Of a stretch of DNA of 64,000 nt, positions 55,728 through 64,000 are shown one piece after another (the first letter of the stretch is position 1; each line of letters opens with the position of its first letter). The DNA is taken from positions 62,001 through 126,000 of the forward strand of contig MCFE01000114.1 in NCBI GenBank assembly GCA_002104905.1. The letters run 5' to 3'. Made by a program: the position numbers and the translations under genes. The notes beneath the pieces are model-generated. The model did not search any database. It was not told the origin of the DNA and saw nothing but the letters and a program-made list of their open reading frames with translations. Source of the DNA: Basidiobolus meristosporus CBS 931.73 (taxonomy: Eukaryota; Basidiobolomycota; Basidiobolomycetes; Basidiobolales; Basidiobolaceae).

Positions 55728-56075
55728 TGTTGTAAGAGTCTTGGAGATATTGGAAGTGATTGGGAGAACAAGTAGATTATGTGGTTTTCACTTAATGATT
55801 TATTGAATGTAAAAGTAGTATTTATACTTTTACCTGGTCTTGGCATTACAAACACGTAGAATAGGTTAAGAAAGGTCCCAAGAGCATGTGTGCAAAGTTT
55901 GGGGCTATTGGACAACTTTGAGAATTTTCATGTTCTGGGTACCTGGTGTTTTGGTGAAAATATTCTAAGTAAATCCCGACAAGGAATTTGTTCAGTATTC
56001 TCTAGGATTTGAAGGTAATGATCTAAGTGACTAAGTTAGGTGAATATTTAGGTGGAAATACAAATTTTTACAACA
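55728..56075 (-). repeat. C1c 5' LTR
   Basis: 348 bp, TGTTGTAAGAGTC to TTTTTACAACA on plus. Confidence 0.9.
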
Positions 56076-56179
56076 TTTATTACCTTGCTACCTTCTATCA
56101 GAAGCTATTCTGAACCAGGTGGTACTGACTTGACCTACAAGCACTCCCACTCACCAAGTACAGTCAGTAATAAGCCACA

Positions 56180-57282
56180 AAGCTGAGTCCTTCTGCTGTG
56201 GCCTTGCTTACAGATAGTAGGTTCTTGGCTATTTCTGGTACCTAGAATACTTCTTCAAAGGTCAGTGCATGGCTTCCTTCACTGCTTCTAGGGTTTAGTT
56301 GAATAATTCTGTCTCCCACTGCATCAAGTGTTCTATTGTTACCTATGAAAACCTTCTGCATTGGAATTTCTTGGTATTGGGTAAAAGTACTTTTTGGTAT
56401 GTAGAGTGTTGAGATGCTCCAGATTCAATGTATCACATCTGAGAGTCTTTTTTTGTGGTCATATTTAGTGTAGATATGAATAGTCCGTCTTCAGTTGTTG
56501 CAATATTTCCATATTTAGGCTTCTTTGCTAATTATCACTCTTTTTGAGACACCAGTCTGATGTGTGTTCTTTCCTTTTGCAGTAGTTGCAAAACAGGTTG
56601 CTGTTGCCTTTGTAAGGACATGAATACCTTCTTTTTGGATATCATTGCCAATTGAAGCACTTTCTTCTTCCTTCTTATTGGTGCTTGATTCTCTTAATTC
56701 TTCATTCTGGAACCTTCCATATATGCAATTTAAGGTCAAATGCTCAGTTCTGGACTCTAGGGCTGATATAAGGCCCTGAAACCTGTCAGTCAGGCTATTC
56801 AGGATGGTTACTATCATATCCTCATCTGTGACTGGTATATCCACAGACTCAATCTCATCCATCAGCAGGGTAATTCTGCTAATTAGAATTTTCATTTCAT
56901 CTCCTGGCAGCATCTTTGTAGTAAAGACTTTTTGTCTAAGATGCATTTTCTTAGCAGCTGAACATGACTGGTAGTTGTCTTCTAATGCCTTCCAGGCATT
57001 CTTTGCAGTTTTTGCACTTGAGCATTGAATTTGCAACTTGTCTTCAACATTAAGGCAAATGCAGTCAAAGGCACTTTGTTCTTCCTTATGGTACTTTGAG
57101 TCTTCCTTTCCCACGTTTTTAGGAGAGCATTCTTCTCCCATGACAATATCTCAAAGGCCTCTTTCTTGTAGCAGCATTTTCATCTTCACCTTCCATACTT
57201 GGTAGTTAGACCCATCCAACTTTTCAGCAGAGGGAAAAATTCCAGTAATAGCAGTAATAGACATTGCAGAGAGTAACAGCTT
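56180..57282 (-). pseudogene. gag: C1b gag and protease
   Basis: The reverse frame at 56515-57141 reads GEECSPKNVGKEDSKYHKEE, QCSSAKTAKNAWKALEDNYQ, LTLNCIYGRFQNEELRESST, then frameshifts in the knuckle. The protease region to 56180 is in broken frames. It continues at 51120 once the R4 insertion is removed. Confidence 0.85.
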
Positions 57283-57295
57283 GGGGCTCATAACC

Positions 57296-57641
57296 TGTTG
57301 AAAGAGTCTTGGAGATATCAGAAGTGATATGGGAGGACAAGTAGATTACATGGCTTTCATTGAGTGATTTATTGAATGTAAAAGAGGTATATATTCTTTT
57401 ACATGTTCCTGGCATATCAAAGACATAGAATAGGCTAAGGAAGGTCCCAAGAATATTTGTGCAAAGTTTAGGGCTGTTTGGACAACTTTGAGAATTTTCA
57501 TGTTCTGGGTATCTGGTATTATGGTGAAAATATTTCAAGTAAATCCTAACAAGGAACTTGGTTGGTATTCCCCAGGATTTGAAGGTAATGATCTGACTAA
57601 GTCAGGTGATTGTATAGGTGGAATTACAAATCTTTACAACA
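57296..57641 (-). repeat. C1b 5' LTR
   Basis: 346 bp, next to primer site GGTTATGAGCCCC (57283-57295, reverse strand). Confidence 0.85.
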
Positions 57642-57911
57642 GTTGAGACACTTACCATAACACAAAGGTGCTCACACCCCTATTTTAAAGCATACTGTCT
57701 ATAACCTAAGCCCCTTCCAGTGAGATATATAAATCTGATTAAGTCAAGATTGTAATAGCAGGGATTTTTGGACATAATAAAAACATATCTTCATTACCTT
57801 ACTACCCTCTATTAGGAGCTATTCTGAGCCAAATGGTACTGACTTGACATACAAGCTCTCTCAGCTACCATGTAGAGGCAGTAGTAACCCACAACCTCTA
57901 CCAAAAAAGCA
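57642..57911 (+). repeat. LTR family R4, partial copy
   Basis: Matches the second part of 51121-56179 (CACCCCTATTTTA, GGAGCTATTCTGAGCC) ending AACCCACAACC. Truncated on the left by C1b. Confidence 0.65.
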
Positions 57912-58056
57912 CCTGAGTGTATCTACAAGGTGGACTAGAACCCAGCAGGGCAAAGGAATATATTGGCCAAGCACCAAAAAGTATTTTGCAGATATTCAAG
58001 AGGTTTTCATGGCAAGGGTGGTGGCAACCAAGTATATGGTAGCATGATGTATATGC

Positions 58057-58405
58057 TGTTGTAAAAATTTGTATTTCCATCTAAATATTCACCTAACTTA
58101 GTCACTTAGATCAACACCTTCAAATCCTAGAGAATACTGACCAAATTCCTTGTCGGGATTTACTTAGAATATTTTCACCAAAATACCAGGTACCCAAACA
58201 TGAAAACTCTCAAAGTTGTCCAAACGGCCCCAAACTTTGCACACATGTTCTTGGGACCTTCCTTAACCTATTCTATGTCTTTGATATGCCAGGAACATGT
58301 AAAAGTATATATACCTCTTTTACATTCAATAAATCACTCAATGAAAGCCATGTAATCTACTTGTCCTCCCATATCACTTCTGATATCTCCAAGACTCTTA
58401 CAACA
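58057..58405 (+). repeat. C1d 5' LTR
   Basis: 349 bp, TGTTGTAAAAATTTG to CTTACAACA. Confidence 0.92.
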
Positions 58406-58418
58406 GGTTATGAGCCCC
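58406..58418 (+). promoter_or_regulatory. C1d primer binding site
   Basis: GGTTATGAGCCCC, complementary to the anticodon arm of initiator tRNA-Met. Confidence 0.75.
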
Positions 58419-58436
58419 AAGCTGTTACTCTCTGCA

Positions 58437-59048
58437 ATGTCTATTACTGCTATTACTGGAATTTTTCCCTCTGCTGAAAAGTTGGATGGGTCTAACTACC
58501 AAGTATGGAAGGTGAAGATGAAAATGCTGCTACAAGAAAGAGGCCTTTGAGATATTGTCATGGGAGAAGAATGCCCTCCTAAAAACATGGGAGAGGAAGC
58601 CTTAAAGTACCAGAAGAAAGAACAAAGTGCCTTTAACTGCATTTGCCTTAATGTCAAGGACAAATTGCTAATTCAATGCTCAAGAGCAAAAACAGCAAAG
58701 AATGCCTGGAAAGCATTGGAAGACACCTACCAGTCATGTTCAGCTGCCAAGAAAATGTATCTGCAACAAAAATTCTTTACTACAAAGATGCTGCCCGGAG
58801 AAGAAATGAAAAATCTAATTAACAGAATTACCCTGCTGGTAGATGAGATGGAATCTGTGGGCGTACCAACTACTGATGAGGATGTGATAGTTACCATCCT
58901 GAATAGCCTGACAGACACGTTCCAGGGCCTTATATCAGCCCTAGAGTCCAGAACTGAAGATTTGACCTTAAATTATGTATATGGAAGGCTCCTGGATGAA
59001 GAATTAAGAAAATCAAACGCCAATAAGAAGGAGAAGAAAATGCTTTAA
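58437..59048 (+). pseudogene. gag: C1d gag
   Basis: ATG at 58437, then EKLDGSNYQVWKVKMKMLLQ. A TGA replaces the Trp codon seen as TGG in C1f near 58550, after which the frame continues (58560 on) with GEECPPKNMGEEALKYQKKE, QCSRAKTAKNAWKALEDTYQ and LTLNYVYGRLLDEELRKSNA. One base is missing near 59033 relative to C1c (GGAGAAG for GGAAGAAG), which ends the frame at 59048. The knuckle (CNYCKRKGHTSDLC) follows in the other frame. The gag would build the particle. Confidence 0.9.
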
Positions 59049-59239
59049 TAAGCAATGATAACCAACAAAGGAGGTACCCAAGACCCTGCAAAGGCAACAG
59101 CAACCTGTTTTGTAACTACTGCAAAAGGAAAGGACACACATCAGACCTGTGTCTCAAAAAGAAAGATAATCAGCAAAAGAAGCCTGAATATGGAAATGCT
59201 GCAACAGCTGAAGATAGACTATTCATTTCTGCACTAAGT

Positions 59240-61522
59240 ATGACCACAAACAAGGATTCTCAGACGTGGTATATTGACTCTGGAACATCTCAACACTTTA
59301 CACACCAAAAAGAACTTTTTACCCAATATCAAGAAATTCCAATTAAGAAGGTTTTCATGGGTGACAATAGAACACTTGATGCAGTGGGAGAAGGAACTAT
59401 CCAAGTAAACCTTAAAAGCAGTAAAGGAAGCCATACAATGACCTTTAAAGAAGTACTCCATGTACCAGAAATAGCCAAGAACCTACTCTCTGTAAGCAAG
59501 GCCACAGCAGAAGGACTCAGTTTCAGTTTTGACAATTCTGGATGCAGGATCACAGATCAAAATGGTGCTCATATTGCTTTGGGCATCAGAGATCAGAGTA
59601 TATACAAGTTGACTTATATTCAATCATATCTGGAAGCCAATATAAGTAACTTAAATGAAGAAACACCAATGCTTTGGCACAGGAGATTTGGACACATCAA
59701 TTTTGATTATTTGCGTAAAATGATCAAAGATCAGCTAATTTCTGGAGTGAAAATTGATCCCCCAGCTAATTTGGAGCACTGTGAAGCCTGCATATATGGG
59801 AAACAAGCCAGACAACCGTTCAAGAGCTCTGGGTTAATCAAAACTAAGAAAAAATTAAATCTAATTCACTCAGATCTGTGTGGACCTATGCAAAGTTTAT
59901 CCTTAGGTGGGATGAAGTATTTAATCACTTTTATTGATGATTATACAAGATACACATGGGTCTACTTCATGGAGAGAAAGGAAGAAGCTCTGTCTAAGTT
60001 CAGGGAGTTTAAAGCCATGGTGGAGAGAGAAACTGGTGAAAAAATCAAGAAAATACGCTCTGAAAATGGTGGAAAATATACCTCAAAACTCTTCACCCAC
60101 TTCTGCAAAATTCATGGGATAAAGCAAGAGACTACTGTACCATACCCCCCACAGCAAAATGGAGTAGCAGAACAAGCTAACAGATCAATAATTGATATGG
60201 CAAGATATATGATCCATGATCAAAAATTATCCTATTATTTTTGGGCGGAATCAGTTGCCACTGCTGTATACCTTAAAAATAGGAGTTATAACAGAATACT
60301 ATGTGATTCTACTCCATTTGAAGCATGGTATGGATACAGACCAAGGGCAGAACATCTAAGAATATTTGGGTGTACAGCATATGCCAAAAAACTGGCCAGA
60401 AATCAGTCAAAATTTGAGCCAAAAAGTGTAAAATGCATATTTTTGGGCTACTGCAATGAGAGTAAGGCATACAGACTCTACAATACCAAAGCAAAGAAGC
60501 TGATCAAGCCCAGGGATGTGTTGTTTGATGAAAATTCAAAAATTTCACAAAAAATGACATCAGATGATGACAAAAATTTGATCTCAAGTCCACCAATTGT
60601 CAGGATTGAAGCCGAGCAAAACAATGAAAATTTTTTCACTCCAGAGGACTCTACAACCGTGATTCAGCCAGAATCAGTGCCCAGGAATATCCCAGAAGTG
60701 ATCATTCCAGTATCAAATGCCTGGAGATCCAATTGGACAAGAAATAGCCCAAATTACTATATTAATGAAGGTACAAACTTAGCCTATGCCTATTCAGTCC
60801 ATATTGATGAGCCCCACACTGTAAAAGAGGCCCTAAATAGCCCTCAGACAAAGTTTTGGAGATCTGCCATGACTGAGGAATATCAGGCCCTGATGGAAAA
60901 TCAAACTTGGGACTTAGTCAAATTACCATTCAACCAAAAATCAATTGGATGTAGAAGGGTCTTCAAGACAAAGTACAAGGCTGATGGTACAATTGAAAGA
61001 TACAAAGCAAGACTTGTAGCCAAAGGATACTCTCAAACAAAAGGACCTGACTATACTGAGACCTTTGCACCGGTAGCCAAGTTTAATTCCATCAGATTAA
61101 TATTGGCCATTGCAGCCAAATATAAGTTTTTTATTCATCAAATGGATGTAAAAACTGCATTTTTGAATGGAGAACTTGATGAGGACGTGTATATGGACCA
61201 GCCTGATGGGTTTGCTGACCAAGATAACCCCCATTTGGTCTGCAAGCTTAAAAAGTCACTATATGGTCTCATACAATCACGAAGAGCCTGGAATTGCAAG
61301 ATAGATTTTTATTTGGAATCTTTGAGTTTCAAAAGAAGTAATGCTGACTATAGTATATACTATAAGCCAGATAGAGCAAATCCAGTTCTATTAGCTCTAT
61401 GTGTGGATGATCTTATCATAGCCGCCAATAACCTAGAAACATTGGAAGAGACTAAATCCAGCCTATCTAAGGAGTTCAAGATGTCCAATCTAGGAGAACT
61501 TAGTTACTACTTAGGGATTTAG
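59240..61522 (+). CDS. pol: C1d pol: protease, integrase, reverse transcriptase
   Basis: 760 open codons; the frame is open upstream through the zinc knuckle, so this ATG is only the first Met. Protease WYIDSGTSQHFTHQKEL (Ala to Thr in DSGA). Integrase zinc module MLWHRRFGHINFDYL and CEACIYGKQARQPF; core IHSDLCGPMQSLS, IRSENGGKYTSKLF (second Asp changed to Glu, and Glu to Lys) and PPQQNGVAEQANRSII. Reverse transcriptase [17 protein letters not shown] and ALCVDDLIIAANNLE. It stops at TAG after YYLGI, where relatives read AAG. The altered DNGGEY suggests integrase is no longer active. Confidence 0.92.
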   Translation: MTTNKDSQTWYIDSGTSQHFTHQKELFTQYQEIPIKKVFMGDNRTLDAVGEGTIQVNLKSSKGSHTMTFKEVLHVPEIAKNLLSVSKATAEGLSFSFDNSGCRITDQNGAHIALGIRDQSIYKLTYIQSYLEANISNLNEETPMLWHRRFGHINFDYLRKMIKDQLISGVKIDPPANLEHCEACIYGKQARQPFKSSGLIKTKKKLNLIHSDLCGPMQSLSLGGMKYLITFIDDYTRYTWVYFMERKEEALSKFREFKAMVERETGEKIKKIRSENGGKYTSKLFTHFCKIHGIKQETTVPYPPQQNGVAEQANRSIIDMARYMIHDQKLSYYFWAESVATAVYLKNRSYNRILCDSTPFEAWYGYRPRAEHLRIFGCTAYAKKLARNQSKFEPKSVKCIFLGYCNESKAYRLYNTKAKKLIKPRDVLFDENSKISQKMTSDDDKNLISSPPIVRIEAEQNNENFFTPEDSTTVIQPESVPRNIPEVIIPVSNAWRSNWTRNSPNYYINEGTNLAYAYSVHIDEPHTVKEALNSPQTKFWRSAMTEEYQALMENQTWDLVKLPFNQKSIGCRRVFKTKYKADGTIERYKARLVAKGYSQTKGPDYTETFAPVAKFNSIRLILAIAAKYKFFIHQMDVKTAFLNGELDEDVYMDQPDGFADQDNPHLVCKLKKSLYGLIQSRRAWNCKIDFYLESLSFKRSNADYSIYYKPDRANPVLLALCVDDLIIAANNLETLEETKSSLSKEFKMSNLGELSYYLGI

Positions 61523-62373
61523 TTCTCCATAGACAGAAGTACCCAGACTATCACCCTAAGCCAATCCAAGTATATTCAAGATATACTAAAGAAGTACAAA
61601 ATGGAAGACTGTAAACCAGCAGCTACCCCAATGGAGACAAACCTTAACTTGGTCAAAACTCAACCAAATCAAGAGAGCTTGGTGCCATCTGAAAGCCCTG
61701 ACTTTCCTTATCAATCTATGGCCGGCAGTCTGATGTATATCATGCTTGGAACACGTCCAGATATCTCATATTCAGTGGGAGTTGACAGCCAACATAATCA
61801 GAATTATGGATCTGATCATATTGCAGCAGTTAAGCGGATTTTTAGATACCTAAAAGAAACTACTGATATCTGCTTAAGATACACTTATAAGAGTTCAGAA
61901 CAGGATCTTGTGGGATACTCTGATGCTGATTGGGAAAAAATTTGGAAGACAGAAGATCCACCACAGGATACACCTTTCTTTACTGTAAAGGAGCAATTTC
62001 ATGGAATTCAAGAAAGCAACCAACCGTAGCACTTTCTACTACAGAGGCAGAGTATATGGCAGCCTGTGAAGCTACAAAAGAAGCAATGTGGTTAAGAAAG
62101 CTCTTTACAGATTTAGGCCTATGTCAAAAATTACTTTATTTCAAGATAATCTAGGATGTATACAATTAGGTAGAAATCCAACTTTTCATGCTAGAACCAA
62201 GCACATAGATATTAGACATCATTTCAAAGTGAAGCTATAGAGAATAACTTAGTTAGCTTAGTTTACTGTCCTACAGATGAAATGATTGCAGACATATTTA
62301 CCAAACCATTAGCTAGAGACAAGTTTGAATATCTTAAGTCAAAATTAGGACTAGTCAGTGTGAACATTTAGCT
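61523..62373 (+). pseudogene. pol: C1d end of reverse transcriptase and RNase H
   Basis: Continues after the TAG with FSIDRSTQTITLSQSKYIQ, then 61601-62029 ([39 protein letters not shown]). One base is lost in the A-run at 61934-61940, and RNase H goes on in the frame 61930-62154 ([40 protein letters not shown]). A further shift precedes the final ADIFTKPLARD block. The purine tract AGCTGAGTGGGAG abuts the 3' LTR. Confidence 0.88.
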
Positions 62374-62382
62374 GAGTGGGAG

Positions 62383-62730
62383 TGTTGTAAAAATTTGTAT
62401 TTCCACCTAAATATTCACCTAACTTAGTCACTTAGATCATCACCTTCAAATCCTAGAGAATACTGACCAAATTCCTTGTCGGGATTTACTTAGAATATTT
62501 TCACCAAAATACCAGGTACCCAGAACATGAAAATTCTCAAAGTTGTCTAAACAGCCCCAAACTTTACACACATGCTCTTGGGACCTTCCTTAACCTATTC
62601 TATGTGTTGTAATGCCAAGACCAGGTAAAAGTATAAATACTACTTTTACACTCAATAAATCATTAAGTGAAAGCCACATAATCTACTTGTTCTCCCAATC
62701 ACTTCCAATATCTCCAGGACTCTCACAACA
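62383..62730 (+). repeat. C1d 3' LTR
   Basis: 348 bp, TGTTGTAAAAATTTG to CTCACAACA. Several differences from the 5' LTR are visible, so it is older than copia 2. Confidence 0.92.
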
Positions 62731-63419
62731 TATGCTATCAGCAATACAAGGCTTATGGCAACCTTGAAAGTATCACACTGAAAAGCCATAATGTTGAGGT
62801 GATAGAAGTGATTCAATTGCAGCAGGTGTGCACATATGTAGATGTTAGTAAGCAGGAGGCCATAGTTTTGTTTTCAAACTATTTGTGAAATACATATGGT
62901 AGTAGTGGGTAAGCAGATACATTGGAATGAGCATACAGTGATAAATATGAATGGCACAAGGGGAGGTAGCAAAAGGAAATACCATTTGGTAAATTGGTAT
63001 GCTAGCAATATACAGTACCAGCTATGGGCTGTCATACTGCCATTATAATGCCAAAAGATGTTTGTATCAAGGCCATCAAAATACTGTCAAGTTCTCTTCT
63101 ATATATGGCAATCTGATGTACTGGCCTGTTGGGTCTTCTCAAATAGGTGTAGGCCACTATTGAATCATAAGAATATCATTGAAATCCTGTCATAAGACCA
63201 TTTAAACACCATTAAGTTTATTTACCTACTGAGCAGTAGACTCAGCAAGACACCATCACAATCTTGTCACATAAGTGTGAGGGGGTCAATAATTTCAAGC
63301 TGCAGGTGTTACTGCAGCCTCATTGCAGGATCTTGACAGCCAATCTGGATTGGATCCACGCACAGGACCAAATTATTTTTCTTAGGGTATACCTACTAGA
63401 CTTGGCTGCTAGATCTCAG

Positions 63420-64000
63420 CAACTTCTCAGCAGAGGGAAGAATTTAAACATAACCAGTAGTAGCTACTTCAAAAAGTGATAGCTTAGGGCTCATAGCTGG
63501 CTGTAAGATTTTGAAGATACCTGTGGTGATTGAGGGAGCAGATATAGTATGTGGTACTCACCTGATGATTTATTGAATGTAAAAGCATTTTTGTACATTA
63601 CATAGTCTTGGCAGATCTAACATACAGAATATGTTTAAGAAGGTCCCAAGATCATGTATGCAAACTTTGGGGTTGTTTAGGCAACATTGAAAAATTGCAT
63701 GCTCTGGGTAACTGATACTTTGGTGAAAATACTCTTAGTCCAGGCTAAGAACTAACTGAGGAGTATCTGAGATTTGTAGTTAATAATCTAAGTGGCCAAG
63801 TGAGGCAAGTATATAGGTGCAAATACAAACTTTCAATACATTAGAGGGTCTTGAGTGCCTTCTTTGGTGGCTATCATTGTTTATTAAAGCATTGTCTTCT
63901 TCCTACATATTTGCACTGGATTTTCTAAATTCCATATCTAGGACTTCTATATGGATACTTTAAGATCATAACCTCAGTTCTGCACTCTAGGGCTTATAAG
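63420..64000 (-). mobile_element. copia family 1 fragments at window end
   Basis: 63420-63502 matches the leader next to the primer site, 63503-63838 a diverged 5' LTR (GGCTGTAAGATTTTG to TTTCAATACA), both reverse. 63839-64000 matches the gag region seen at 55040-55200 and probably belongs to another copy into which the first inserted. Continues beyond the window. 63388-63419 is unassigned. Confidence 0.7.

Larger units (their letters stand above)
51396..56075 (-). mobile_element. complete copia family 1 copy C1c
   Basis: 4680 bp on minus with two LTRs (51396-51744 and 55728-56075), flanked by a perfect duplication TTTAT (51391-51395, 56076-56080) inside the R4 LTR. The interior carries all copia domains in order but with several stops and shifts. 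Confidence 0.93.
51121..56179 (+). repeat. solo LTR family R4, split by copia C1c
   Basis: 51121-51395 plus 56076-56179: TGTGAGTACTAAATG to AAGCCACA, about 375 bp once C1c is removed. TSD AAGCT on both sides. A related partial copy is at 57642-57911. The orientation is assumed from the TG/CA ends only. Confidence 0.8.
48565..57641 (-). mobile_element. copia family 1 copy C1b, split by R4 solo LTR
   Basis: The left end is an LTR stub (TGCTGTAAGAGTC, 48565-48644) fused to RNase H by a deletion. Pol runs to 51120 and continues at 56180-57282; the 5' LTR is at 57296-57641. The inserted R4 LTR is flanked by AAGCT (51116-51120, 56180-56184); removing it restores CAAAGCTGAGTCC as in other copies. 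Confidence 0.85.
58057..62730 (+). mobile_element. complete copia family 1 copy C1d
   Basis: 4674 bp with LTRs at 58057-58405 and 62383-62730, flanked by a perfect duplication TATGC (58052-58056, 62731-62735) in the transposase of copy G. It is the best preserved family 1 copy, with a 760-codon pol frame and only a few breaks. Confidence 0.94.
57912..63387 (+). mobile_element. Plavaka copy G, transposase end, split by copia C1d
   Basis: 57912-58056 encodes GIYWPSTKKYFADIQEVFMA and so on in plus orientation; 62736-62970 continues QQYKAYGNLESITLKSHNVE and VIEVIQLQQVCTYVDVSKQE. The non-coding flank runs to the inverted terminus ATTATTTTTCTTAGGG at 63387. The 5' part of the gene is missing. Confidence 0.8.

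Noticed and set aside
1-64000. CRISPR arrays, rRNA or tRNA genes
   Set aside because: No regularly spaced short repeats and no recognisable rRNA or tRNA sequence on either strand; the repeats present are explained by transposons.

Overview
This window is wall-to-wall transposable elements from a eukaryote, most likely a filamentous fungus and probably a basidiomycete. The inference rests on several copies of a Plavaka-type (Tnp2/CACTA-like) DNA transposon, a family best known from fungi, together with a Ty3/gypsy chromovirus, two Ty1/copia families and a Harbinger-like element. I found no convincing host gene, rRNA, tRNA or CRISPR array. Base composition is AT-rich and CpG is scarce, except in the youngest element, which suggests old copies decayed by deamination of methylated cytosines.

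Layout. 1-4082: Ty3/gypsy chromovirus with LTRs, gag, protease, RNase H remnant, integrase and chromodomain, but no reverse transcriptase. 4274-36238: one Plavaka element (called P0), originally under 6 kb, spread over about 32 kb by nested insertions. Its pieces, in order, are collinear with the complete copy B. The insertions in P0 are: rearranged solo-LTR material (5080-5963); Plavaka copy A (6420-19187), itself holding a copia element (10586-18595), which holds complete Plavaka copy B (11340-17111); a solo gypsy LTR (20250-20947); a Harbinger-like element (21556-25894); and a copia element (26162-34934). That last copia contains a foldback MITE (28025-33449), which contains a young, almost intact copia element (28261-32946).

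36239-48565 holds fragments of further Plavaka copies, two foldback MITEs and part of a third, gypsy RNase H and integrase remnants with a solo LTR, a threefold 185-bp repeat and an unrecognised stretch. 48565-57641 is a copia copy split by a solo LTR (51121-56179), which is split by a second complete copia copy (51396-56075). 57912-63387 is the end of another Plavaka copy, containing a complete copia copy (58057-62730). The window ends in copia fragments.

How the parts relate. The Plavaka element carries two divergent genes that start 222 bp apart: a transposase of roughly 900 residues and an accessory protein I do not recognise (predicted coiled coil, basic Ser-rich repeats, conserved C-terminal block). 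This two-gene element is the best candidate for something undescribed. The foldback MITEs share terminal bases and a 3-bp AAT/ATT target duplication with the Harbinger-like element, so that element's transposase is the likely mover of the MITEs. Both copia families carry a primer site matching the 5' half of initiator tRNA-Met, while the gypsy element looks self-primed. Perfect target-site duplications around many insertions let the order of events be read directly from the sequence.
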